Source: Cyathus striatus (Eukaryota; Basidiomycota; Agaricomycetes; Agaricales; Nidulariaceae). Taken from it: a stretch of DNA of 64,000 nt. Positions within the stretch are counted from its first letter, which is position 1, and every line of letters begins with the position of its first letter. Location: positions 1,860,001 to 1,924,000 of the forward strand of contig JAOVFP010000017.1 in assembly GCA_025738555.1 (NCBI GenBank), read 5' to 3'. The notes beneath the pieces were generated by a model. The model was not told the origin of the DNA and did no database searches. It saw nothing but the letters and a program-made list of their open reading frames with translations. Positions 20,722-31,788 of the stretch are shown in pieces. The translations under genes and the position numbers were made by a program.

Positions 20722-20770
20722 GACCAAATTGAACCATGGTCGGCTTGACCACGACATCACTGATCGACAC

Positions 20771-22956
20771 AATACAATCGTTCATATCATGTGAACGTAG
20801 TCTCACGATACCGACCGACCACCGGTCTAAGGTAAAACAGTGGTAATGCTACAACTTGTCCCGCCGTCACAGGCCGTCTCTACTGGACTAGATGCTTCTC
20901 CGCCTCTTGTTTGCTGTCCGCTTCCACCATTAATATGCATGATGCCCTCACGATACACGCTGCAAGGCACTATCTTTAGATTGCTTAAATTCAGCACTAG
21001 AACTTATTGTGTGTTTTCTATATGACGCCCAACTTCTCCCACTTTACCCACACAATCAACGGACTAGGCTTCTTCTGGGCCTCCGCGATCCTCTACTCAA
21101 TCTGCAGGCCTCTTCGAAAGCGAACACAAGGGTGCAGAGATGCACTCTAGCAAAGGCCGAAATACGCCAGTCACAGACTTGCAATGTCTCTCGTCTAATA
21201 AGCGCAACATCCCCCTCTCTCGTGAGTACGATTCACCTATGGATTGTTGGCAAACGTGATAGGGGACTTGGATTTGATGAGGCCTCTGTTGCGCGTGTGG
21301 ACGGTAGAGAGGATTGACGAGAGAGATAGGGAGAGGATAAGGGCTGAAGAAGAGCGGATAATGTGAGGGGTGAATATGAAGACACGGATGATACTCGGGA
21401 TTGTATGTTATTCTTTTTCTTCTCGCATAACATTTATTCTGACTCTTCAACAATGCCACTGCAGCAACAACTTCTCTACCCTCTCCGATCCACTTCTCTA
21501 GCCAATCCACTATCCCTGCACAAGTGACATTGGCGCTCGTCATCCGCTCGTTGCGCCCTCACTCAGATCCTCTTCAATCCATTGAAATTCATCAACACCA
21601 TTGAACAGAAGGTCACTGATCCGTACTTGTGGTTCCCTCCCATATGTAACGACCTGACATCGGCTTCGGCTCGTATCTGCTAAGAAGCATATTCGTTAGA
21701 AGCTGAGGGATACTGCTAATCTTGGATTTTGAACATTTCGATTTTTTTTCTTGAACCACAACCTTTGTCATCTATGATACTCAATGAGAACTTCTCTTTG
21801 TCCATTTCCCGCTCACTGCCGCAGTCATGATCATACAACTTGAGTCACAGGAGATTTTGCTGCTCTTTTTTCGCCTTTTCTGAGAGCCCTACGAGTCGGA
21901 TTACGAGAACGGTGGGTACCCCAATGATCACTACTGAGCACCCGTCTGTTTCTGTGTCGCTGTCAAATGTCATGTCGAAATCCCTGTCCAAGATTGCTCC
22001 TACTCAAGCTTCGTCATCGAGATGACGAGGGTTATCGCAAGGTCCTGCTCCTTTGCCCCCCCGAACTCCCAGCTGCCCCACCACAACACCTGCCGCCAAA
22101 GCTAGCCAGTGGCTCAACTTGGAGCACGAGACGCTCAAGGCATGGAAGAGTGGCAATTTCATGCCCATACAGGAGATGAAGGACAGTAGTAGTGCAGCTC
22201 TGAGATAGCATGGGTCAGATATGCTTGAGAAGAACGGGAAGAAAGAGAGCGAAGTCAGGAAGATGAATATGAAGCCTGAGAAATCACCAATGTCGAGCTG
22301 GGCTTGCGATGCCGCAGTAGTTGTTTGCATTTTCGGCCAGGAAGAATGGTTCTGTGACGCTGCCATCTTCGCCATTTTCCTCCCAAGCCTCTTTCCAACA
22401 TTCCCCTAAAGTTTTGTTACCACATCTCGAATATCATTAAGCTCGCCCCGCATCTCTCCTGGTGACTGCTGTTCTTGGCTCTCCACTGCCTGTGTGCATC
22501 ATATGAAAGTGGATTCGTCTGGTGGTTTAGTTAGTGCGGCGCGGTTGAGATAACGTGTGGTGTGGAGTAATTTTAGATCCATATATTCGTTCTTAAAATG
22601 TATAAAGTCTTTTAGCGGACAGCTAAGACCAATTTAATTAATAACTAATACTACTATGAACTATTCATATCAATGAAGCTAGTTAATTCCACGCCAAACG
22701 AACTTGGCTGATTATTTAAAGGAGCTGTAGTCAACTGAAGAAACCCTTTAATCAATCTACATGTCTACAGAAACATTTGATTTAAAGCATTAAAATTATC
22801 AAAAGTAGAACAGAAACATACAATGACGGGAAATATGGATAACTTCCAACTGTATATATTCCAATGTGAGACATAATAGCGTAAATCAGGAATGGAAGGC
22901 GTACACAAAATCAATACTTGCTAACGTTGCACGAACAGCTTTGGCAGCCGGTAAAA
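20771..22956. other. No gene recognised
   Basis: Several medium-length frames overlap on both strands. The most protein-like is a minus-strand segment near 21430-21540 (VDWLEKWIGEGREVVAAV), which may be a remnant of a host gene that I cannot name. No transposon ends or RNA genes are seen. Confidence 0.35.
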
Positions 22957-23922
22957 TCAAAGTGATGGAAAGTACTGAAGTAAACACATATAAGTTCCAA
23001 TTTGCGCTCCATAGTAAGAAATTATACCCATCATGAAAGCAAAAATCTTTGCCCCATCCAGAATAATTTTCCGAACTATATTCATATATGGAGTTGATTC
23101 ATAGGTATTTCTTTTAGCGAGAGTTAATGTCATTATTATAGATTCTTCGGCTATCAGAAATAGTCTGGATGAGTAAGTATCAGGTAACCGGATAATCAAC
23201 AGAGTAAGTGAGGAAGCTTTCCCAACGTGAAACAGAGTCGAAGATACGAACTCGACGTTGCATATTTCGTCATACACATTATGACGAAAACATAACATTG
23301 TGGAGTGTATACATAAACCGAGGATTATACCCAGAAGTGTACTCAGCACGATTCCGATTTTATGGTCTTTTTCGTGCAAAGCATATACTGAAATTTAACA
23401 TTCAATATACAGCCCGATGAAGTGATATAGAAATTGCATACCTCGTAGCATCACAATTGCATGAAAAGAGAAGCCTAGCAGAGTACAAGATGTGAATAAA
23501 AAAGTAAACCAATATTGGCAAATTAACGGGTCGACGGGTGCCTGTTGTAACTTAGAGAATACTAGTGCAGTATTCACTCTTGCTTTTTCGTTATTATTCA
23601 TTCTTTAACTGAGAGTTTATGTTGACATACATTTGAGATATAAGACCAAAATAACGGCAGAAAAGATACACCAACTTGATGCGTGTTAGCGATCGCCTTA
23701 AATCATGTAGATCAACGAAAGGAAGATTTGAGAAATGTACCTTGCACCCACCCCCAGATGTAGTTATATTCGAATTGAAAGGTACTGACATGATCACATA
23801 TTAGAATCGCTAAAGCAGACACTGGGACGCACGTTACTGTTAGATTTTACATAAAGCATAATGGCTGAGATCTACTTACAGCAACTATAATTTCGAAGAA
23901 AAACACTCTGTTGGACATTCAT
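22957..23922 (-). CDS. DUF6533-type multi-pass membrane protein
   Basis: Five exons can be joined in frame: 23922-23880, 23821-23752, 23696-23631, 23578-23442 and 23387-22957. The start ATG (MNVQQSVFL) is the first in frame. The N-terminus matches the basidiomycete DUF6533 pattern (ILICDH..F..EYNYIWG, then LVYLFCRYF), followed by a W/C-rich transmembrane segment and an LRVYALHEKD motif typical of the loop after helix 3 or 4. Further hydrophobic segments follow (IGIVLSTLLGIILGLCIH, AKIFAFMMGIISYYG), with the conserved Cys-containing extracellular loop (YDEICNVEF) and a TLAKRN..RKIILDG motif. The C-terminus is short for the family: the usual final helix with a W and an R-rich tail is missing. 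Function is unknown; such proteins are seven-helix, receptor-like membrane proteins. The extra splice at 23578 is the least certain. Confidence 0.7.
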
Positions 23923-24884
23923 GGTGTCCTCGTCGTTTAGCCTACGTGTAAAACGACGATCAACTTAAGAGAGCCTCTATTTAAGGATTGAGAACTGAAT
24001 TGGTCTCCTTTTCAGAACATTTTCAGGGAGATCAATCGCTAGGTTGCTATATACCCGACAACTCTGAAATCTTATTACTTTAACATTATCGGCTTATTAC
24101 CGCCGCTACTGTATTTTTCGTACTACAACTCCTGGGCAACTTGATTTAGTGTAATAATTAGTGCCTGGTAATCTGCAATAGTAAACAGGAACATCGGTAC
24201 AGACTCCAGACATCGAAACACTTCTGTAGCTGCAACGGATCCATTGGCAAATTTAGCATCATTCATCCAATAAATCTTAAGGGCAAGGATAAGTACTTGG
24301 CGCCGGGCACTAGCTAGTAGTTGACATCATGATGAATTGCTTCATAATTCCCTTTGGCAAGCGTATATCTAGAACATTGTAACTTATGTATTAATGCTGT
24401 ACCAATGCTGTACGGTTGTAAGTATATCTCAATTACGTGTGTATATGCTTGTAGACAATATGCTCATCGGACTTCAGTTGGAGTTTGAAATTTAACTTGA
24501 AAACAGCGTGTTTGTTCACCCAAACCTTATCAAATACTGACCAATGGATTTCCACTGCCACCAGTGCAAACATGTTCGATCGACGTCCCTCAGGCCTCAT
24601 CCGACATCGACTTGTCATCGACATTCATGTTCTTGCCTTTTCAGGTTACATTGACGGTTTGCTGTCCGATAGTGTTGCCGCGAGGTGAGGTGAGGTCGTA
24701 CCAAGGTCTCGGCTAATTCACCTCAAGGTAGATCGAGGTGTACTCGATTTACCTCGGTAACAATGCATTGTAGTTATCTATTTGGCATAGATTCAAATAT
24801 AATTATAGATATCCTCGTTATTTTAGACAATTGAGTGTGTGTGTATGAATACTAAGTACCATTAGACATATCTATTAATGATTT
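23923..24884. other. No gene recognised
   Basis: Upstream region of the membrane-protein gene and AT-rich spacer. Around 24680-24760 there is a cluster of ACCTC/GAGGT repeats near the remnant transposase that follows; similar ACCTCAAGGTA occurs at about 26283. These could be eroded ends of the adjacent hAT remnant, but no clean inverted repeat or target duplication is visible. Confidence 0.3.
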
Positions 24885-25690
24885 CTAGTAGAGTATCATG
24901 TCGAGATCAACTACTCTAGCACACCTGGCATATTCAGTAGCTATTAAACCTTTAATTAAATTGAGGCATTGAGATCGAGTCAAATGTTTGAGAATTCGAA
25001 GTCTCTCCGTTGTATCTGAGTCAAGACGTGATCGATCCAGCGTACCAGTCTCTTTGCTTGATGAGAACACATGCTCGCACCATACGGCGGGAGCCTGGGC
25101 CGGAAGGATATCAAGCGCAATGCGATAAAAAATGGGAAAATCGACTCGTTTATAGCTCTAAAATTTAAACATACTGTAAGTAATCGAAGGGGAGACTGTG
25201 AGCATATACCAAAAGTACCTCCCTGAACATAACGAGATCAAATTTCTCCGATTTTTTCGGATTTGTAATGATTCCCAGCGATATCCATCGTTTTAGCTCT
25301 TCGTCAACGGCAGCAGTCTTGATTTCTGAGCTCCACATTGGAAATAACTTATGATGAGAGAGAATAAATGGCTCTGAGTTCAGGGGAAAAGTCGGTGTGA
25401 TGTCCAGCGATGAGCTATGCTGAACTTGGTATGTTTATTTTACGTTGCCCTACAGAAACTGGAATTTAAGTGATGGCTGTGCATATTGCACATCAATATT
25501 ATAATATCTTAGTCAGAGAGGACCACTTAGTACTTTGACCTCCCAAAAAGCAATATTGAACTTACAGTATCGCAAACAGTTCGTTTAAAATCGAGTTTAT
25601 CTTTGTCCTTCCAGTTATCATTGACCCACTTTAGTTTTATTGTAGGATTAATAACTGAAGCAAAGTGTAAAAGTTAGTGTATAATTTAAC
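24885..25690 (-). pseudogene. Second hAT-family transposase, C-terminal remnant
   Basis: Minus-strand exon pieces read INPTIKLKWVNDNW (about 25660-25570), then DEELKRWISLGII..FDLVMFRE (about 25360-25215), then YKRVDFPIFYRIALDILPAQ joined to VFSSSKETGTLDRSRL (about 25160-24885). The last is the hATC dimerisation motif common in mushroom hAT elements (the VFSSS..T signature). Short introns separate the pieces. The N-terminal BED and catalytic parts are not recognisable. It is a different family from the elements at 1289 and 17413. It is called a remnant because only the C-terminal third is visible and no terminal repeats were found. Confidence 0.65.
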
Positions 25691-25952
25691 GATGAAATAG
25701 CTTAATACCCTGTTGAAATAAACGATGCATCGACGACGACGTTACATTTGACCTCAGAGCACGCAAGGGGGGGAAGCAAGAGGCAAATGGATAAGTAGCC
25801 ACAGTACATAGTATATTACTTAAATACATACGAATGGCAGCACATTGTAGGTGAAATATATAAAAAGTATAGTAAAATAACTAAAAGCATATGTGGAGGC
25901 GGTGGGCGTTGATGATCATGAAGACATTTGATTAGTAATATATTCGACATAC

Positions 25953-26148
25953 CCATTGTCAGCACATAGACCTTCTTTTTGCGTGCCTCTCCCATGTATT
26001 CTTTGAGTTCATTCATTGAAGCTTCCGCCCCATGGGCAATACCTGGAACTAAAGCTTTATACCATGAAGCATTATATAAAGCTCCTCGTAGATTGGGAGG
26101 ACGAATGAGAGGGTTGGGGTTTTGTCCCCAGAGACTCTTTTTGCTCAT
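25953..26148 (-). CDS. Possible first exon of an unknown gene
   Basis: ATG at 26148 opens about 65 codons (MSKKSLWGQNPNP..LVPGIAHGAEASMNELKEYMGEARKKKVYVLTMG) ending exactly at a GTATGT donor. The sequence looks protein-like, but I do not recognise it. A following exon could not be assigned, and the transposase remnant lies downstream. It may be part of a decayed gene. Confidence 0.3.
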
Positions 26149-29100
26149 TGCAGTGTACTAATATGATAAAGCACTATGTACAGCACTGTGTACGGGTCGC
26201 GTCACCAAGGCGCGGTTGATGTGTTTACCATTATAACACGTGAGGGAAAGCAATTGTTCATGCTTGGCTCGCTTACAAGTTACCTCAAGGTAAGTTACAC
26301 CTTGACTAAAATTATTGCCGTTTCCCACGCGTAATACAGCTTAAGCGAAGGTGTACAAACGAGTGATGCAGCTATTTTTGGCTTAATTTAAGAGAATATG
26401 GTCTGTATTCTTTTCTCACCACAGAATATCCCCAAAATTCAGAAACGTATAGAATTAACGATATACCACCTACTGATATAAAGAAATAGTCAAGAGAGTG
26501 CGTGAAACAGAAAAGATTTGGCCATTAAGTTTTGGTGTCCAAATGAGCGATCAAACCCTGTACCGAGTAAGTTATTATAAAATCGTTGCTAAAAATTACC
26601 AGATTCAATAAGTATAGAAAGCATGCTGTTATTCTGACATTTGTTGCATGTACTAGCTATAGGGTGATGTGGTGTGCATAGCTGGTTATTTAGTGCAATC
26701 GATGCATATTCATGGCCCTTGGGGCGTGGTAAGTACTGTCATCGATTTCAGGTCGATTCGGATTTGATACTGATCATGGACGTCGATCTTGTCTCTTACG
26801 CTCTCTTCGCTGTGCCGCACAAGTGCCATGCTCGATGCCAACACACGTACTCTTCCACTCCTGCCAGCATCCCTCGACTATCCTTCATCTACCCCAACAA
26901 TCCCCCTCTCAGAGCTGCAAACACTACGTCAATCTATACTTACATGGTGTTGAACACGTCTACGTAAGCTCAGTTCATTCTTTTCAGTAACTGCGTTACT
27001 AATTCTCTACAGTATTAGGCTCTTCAACTGATGTATAACGAACAAACGAACACTCGAGCAGCTGGTTGGAAATGAGAGTGCCGTAGAACTCAGACAAGTA
27101 TCATAAAGCTGGTAGATGGTAAGCGGTCTTAATGCAGTTGTTAATAAGTAGTCTCAGCTCAAATACAGAGAGAACGTCGATCGTGATTCGTTATTGGCTG
27201 ATACGTTCCTTCACCGAGGCAAACTGGCGCGTTATATATGTCTCTCGGAGACTACGTACGCACTTGATGGATGCGGTGTGACTGTATCGTCCAGAGGGGC
27301 CCTTCATTCGACATTATCGTTTACTGTGCTGTCATGGTGCCGAGAACGCTGGGTGGAAGAGATTGTACTATTGAACGAATCAGGTTCGTTCGCTCTAATC
27401 TTCCTAACGCCTACGTCAACTCACAGTGAATCAGGTACCTCAACCTCAACCCACCGCCCCCAGTACCCCAAACCTTCCTACGGCAGCTATTCTTCGTTAG
27501 CCCCTCCCCCACCCCCGCCATTCCACTTTCTCCCGGCCTTCTACGATTACGATGATACGCGAAGGCTTCGTTGATTGACACCAGAACTCTGCGTTGGATA
27601 TGTAGAGAGAATCGTAACAAGGGGGATGTGGAGAAAGAGGGAGCAAGAGGTAACGGGGAGGTATGAGGTGTGTGGATGGGGCAGGGTCAAGGGATAATAC
27701 GAACGCGACCCCTCACCTAGCATCTGTTGCTCTCGCATATCCGCCATTTCACCACTCTTCTCTCGTTCCCGCTGTTCTTTCGGTCAACAATGCTCCTCGA
27801 ACTCCCACCATCCGACCCTACGCCAACTACCACGTTTCGTAACCACCCCCTTCGCCAGCCCATGTCGAGACTCTCACAGCCTCCATCCTGCCATCCTTCC
27901 ATCTCGATATCGATGGTGTATCGATCCATGGTCAGTGCTATTCCGGCACGATCTCTCCATGCTCCGTGCGAAGTCTGAACGTTGAACAACCTTGCTACAA
28001 CGAAGTCCAGGGGCTCGAGAAGGGATGATTGTCGAGATGGAGATGATAAAGTGACAGCGCTTTTGCGAACTTTATTGGGGGAGAACGTGAGGATAAGGAT
28101 GGCGGAGGCTGAGGAGGGTATTAGAGGAGGAGGCGAACACAGAGTCTCAGCGGGAGACTAGTACGGGAACTTGTCGATCTCCTTGGAGGACATTGGGAGT
28201 TGACGAGCATGGAATTGGACACCTATCTCGTACCTAGCAGCCATCGTTCGCCTGGTACATCCGCACCTTCGCTCCCCTTTCGGTGGCCTCTCATCACTAT
28301 TCTTGAATCCTCACATCGCTACTCCAGGACTTCAGCTGACCATGCCGAACTTCAATTATGTCTCGACGCTGGTGAGATTATGGGGATTCGGGTAAGAGGG
28401 TAGTTGGAGTGATGATGTAGCTTAGAGGCGTATAGCTTCTGCGGGGGGATGAGCTGTGGGAAGAGTGCCCGGTTGATGAAATGAGCGTGTGGTAGCTTAC
28501 CTCACTACCTCATCAATCTTTTGCCTGCTGTTATTGCCCCTCCGCCCGCTGGTGCTTCGTCCACCGTTACACTGCTACTCTAGGACTTTCCAATCCTTGG
28601 AAAATCACTGAGGCTGGAAGAGGATGCGAGGACAAAAGATATGGAGGGGTTGGGGCAGGCCTGTGGTGCGTGGAGAGGATGTGTGGGATGAAAGTGTCGA
28701 ACGTTGGGGATGATGATGTATGGTGGTAGTGATCGTGGTGAGGGAGATGTGAGAGATGAAGATGTTAGTGGCGAGGAAGATTCGGGAGATAAGGGGAGGA
28801 TGGGACGCAGAACGAAGTCGATGCGGTCTTTGCTAAGCGTTACTCGAGGGGCCACTTACGCGCGAAGGAAAGCAAGGCGAAATGGACACCAGATCGGTGT
28901 TCATTTCGGGCTGGGGAGGAGGATCTGAATGACGCTACCATGTCTTTGCTTCATCCACTGCGGCTTCTCTCTATTGGGTAATGTTATCTATGACTGAAGC
29001 TCGTACGGCTCCCAGCGTTCAGCCCTAGATCAGCCACCTCGCAATACTCTACCACCCTCAACCAGCCCCAGCCACGTTAATATCCTTAGCAATCGATCTT

Positions 29101-29768
29101 CCCCATTCCTCTAGGCTTGCTCCATCCTCACTTTTGATTGCTCTCGAATGTTTTGGTATCAAGGTCTATGGTCCCAGTTTCTACAGCGTTGAGGACGGCG
29201 ATTCGGATTTGCAGCAATGAAGTTGTATGGCTCCATATATTACTTTGCTTGATATAGACTACTCTATGTAGCGTGAATATCTCTTGGATACAGCGCTTTG
29301 GCATCACATGGATGCAGTGCGTGGGAGATCAGGAAGGGGATGCTGTAAGGTAGCTCATACGTAATTTGGGTAATTGGACAGTGTAGCGATGGATGGTCGG
29401 GAAGAAAGCTGAATATCGTACTTGAGAGATAATATGCGTAGACACATGGTTAGAACAGGACATCGTTATATAAACCATGGCTACAATATGAAATCCGATT
29501 TTGGTCTCCTCGGTGGTCTCTCAGTGTGACGGTTTCCCCTTTCATTAGCTATGTAAAATATAAATAACCATGCGCGTCAGCAAGCATTTATAGAGTTCCA
29601 ATCACAAAAGACCATCAGGACCTCTTCACACCAACGGCACAGCATCCCGTTGGGTTTGCATGTGTAGTAATTTTATCGCCCGTTTGCGTAAAGTGCTTCC
29701 TTGTGAGAGCCAGACCATTAGGAGTATTGAATCAAATTCTTAAAGAAAGGGTCAACTAACTTTGCGCG
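26149..29768. other. No gene recognised
   Basis: Many overlapping frames of 60-125 codons occur on both strands, with pyrimidine- and Pro/Ser-rich translations around 27400-28900. None shows a domain, a consistent exon chain or a signal peptide I can defend. The GC-richer 27.4-28.9 kb part could be an old pseudogene. No terminal repeats were found. Confidence 0.35.
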
Positions 29769-29811
29769 ACATTTATTATATAGCAATGTTCTAATTAGCA
29801 ATTTATAACAG

Positions 29812-31788
29812 TTTCTCTGATATTTTTTGGATTGACACAACTTCTGAAGACACAGTAACACAAAGTCTTAAAGATATTTACAAACAAAAAGCAAGTCCTG
29901 ATACTCAGGCATTTACATTTTCAACTGCAGTTGTTTTGAATCAAATTTCTTCTCTCAAACATGAATGGCTTGTTATTTTTGACAATGCTGATGGCTCTCC
30001 AGAAATTGTTGAAAAGTTCCTTCCACCTGGAGACACAGGAAATATTCTGATCACAAGCAGAAATCCTGCACTTAGAAGAATTACTACTCATCAAAATTCA
30101 ATGCAGGTAACTGAAATGAACAAAGAAACTGCCATTCAGCTGCTTTTGAAAACTAGTGGACTTGACAATAATGAACAAAGAAACTGGAAGGAAGCAGAAC
30201 TAATAGTTAAAAAGTTGTATTATTTACCATTAGCTATTGATATGGCAGGTGCATACATTAAATGTGATCTGGATGATTTCATCAAGCTCTACAACATGTA
30301 TAGACCAAAAATATTGAATAACAACAAATTGCAAGGATCATCAAAGTACAATAAAACAGTATATAAGACATGGGAAATTTCAATTAAGAAGATATTGGAA
30401 ATGTGTAACAATTCACAAGACAAAGCAACTGCAACTGCAGCACAATATGCTATGAGTTTGCTAAACATGTTTACATTCATGCACTATGAAAATATATATC
30501 AAACAGTACTAGAAAAGGCTGTGAAGTATTACTCACAAAATATAAAAACTATACACATGATACATTACCTACATATCTACCAACCATAAATAACACAATT
30601 CTTAATATTGATGAGAATGGAGATTGGAATAGCAGTCTATTTCATGAAAGTATTGGATTGCTTCTGTCATTCTCATTGGTAAAGAAAACTCCAAGCAAGT
30701 CAATATACAGTATGCATCCATTGATACAATGCTGCTGTGAAGACAGATTATCATTGACAGAAACAAAACTATGGATATTTAACACTGCAGCATTGATCAT
30801 AAGCTCAGTTTCTCATGAAAACACCACTGAAGAATATATATATCATAATTCTATATTGCCTCATGTCCTTCAAAATCTTGAAAAATATGGGGTTTTGTAT
30901 CCTTTGATATACTATGATGATATATTCAAAATTTCAGCCAAGATATTGAATAGCTGTGGAAAGCATGATATAGAAGAAAAATATAGATTAAGAATTACAC
31001 AACACAATTTGGAGGAACTGATAGATGTAAAAAATGATATATTCAGTGCTTTGAATGATTTAGAAACTACATACTTGAAAGAATATCACAAATTAGATTT
31101 GAAAGTTCATGAGAAAGTGAATGCTTTATTATCAATTGTGCAAAGTCTTGCAAATACATATAGAAATCAAGGAAAATGGAAAAATGCAGCACAGCTAGAA
31201 ATTCAGGTGATGGGGATGAGGACCAAAATTCTAGGTCAAGAGCATCCTGAAACCCCATCAATCATGGGAAACCTTGCAGTCACATACAGGAATCAAGGGA
31301 AATGGAATAATGCAGAACAGCTGGATATGCATGTGATGGAGATGAAGACCAGAATTCTAAGTCTAGAGCATTCTGATACTCTCTCAAGCATGGCAAACCT
31401 AGCAGTCACATACCAGATTCAAGGGAAATGGAAAGATGCAGAGCAGCTGCTGATTCAGGTGATGGAAATGAAGACCAGGATTCTAGGTTTAGTCTCAAGC
31501 ATAGAAAACCTAGCAGTCACATACAGGAATCAAGGGAAATTTAATGATGCAGAGCAGCTGGAGATTCATGTGATGGAGGTGAGGACCAGGATTCTAGATC
31601 TAGAGCATCCTGATACCCTCTTAAGCATGGAAAACCTGGCAGCCACATACAAGAATCAAGGGAAATGGAATAATGCAGAGCAGTTGCAAATTCATGTGAT
31701 GGAGATGAGGACCAGGATTCTAGGTTTAGAGCATCCTAATACCCTCTCAAGCATGGACCATCAGCAAAGAGATGTTGCACTAGAATGA
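29812..31788 (+). pseudogene. NLR-like protein: NB-ARC (partial) plus TPR repeats
   Basis: The coding frame is open from a splice acceptor (ATAACAG, exon from 29812). The sequence shows the C-terminal half of an NB-ARC ATPase: IFWIDTTSEDTV, Walker-B-like WLVIFDNAD, RNBS/sensor-like ILITSRNP and the GLPLA-equivalent YLPLAIDMAGAYI. A winged-helix-like region with MHPLIQ (MHD-like) follows. Then come five 42-residue TPR units of the kinesin-light-chain type (YRNQGKW..AEQL..VMEM..RILG.EHP.TLSSM). The P-loop part is absent, and nothing upstream resembles it. A one-base frame change lies at about 30530-30550 and the last TPR ends abruptly. Such fungal proteins are thought to act in self/non-self recognition. 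The region has no CpG at all, so every Arg codon is AGA or AGG. It could be a truncated pseudogene or a gene whose first exon was not recognised. Confidence 0.7.
31136..31760 (+). repeat. Five in-frame 126-bp TPR-coding repeats
   Basis: DNA units of 126 bp (42 codons) repeat with high similarity at the nucleotide level. The third unit is about 15 bp short (LGLVSS in place of the LEHPDTLSS segment), so the frame is kept. High similarity between units suggests recent expansion or homogenisation. Confidence 0.85.

Larger units (their letters stand above)
15543..20762. repeat. Right arm of large inverted repeat
   Basis: The reverse complement of the left arm. It contains a fucosidase fragment, an unidentified flank (15916-17412) and a complete hAT copy without the Ty3 insertion. 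It is separated from the left arm by a 1427-bp spacer (14116-15542). Confidence 0.9.
17413..20762 (-). mobile_element. hAT DNA transposon, copy 2, uninterrupted
   Basis: A 3350-bp element with termini CAGTGGTG..CATCACTG on the plus strand and a perfect 8-bp target duplication, so this copy marks a genuine insertion. It lacks the Ty3 insertion and shows the empty site at 20257-20261. Subterminal regions are rich in GACCAA/TTGGTC motifs. Confidence 0.92.

Noticed and set aside
22004..22375. 123-codon minus-strand frame as a gene
   Set aside because: Low-complexity and hydrophobic pieces, no recognised family, no supporting splice or promoter signals.
26674..28928. Several 65-126 codon frames
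   Set aside because: Overlapping frames on both strands in compositionally biased DNA; no domain or coherent exon chain.
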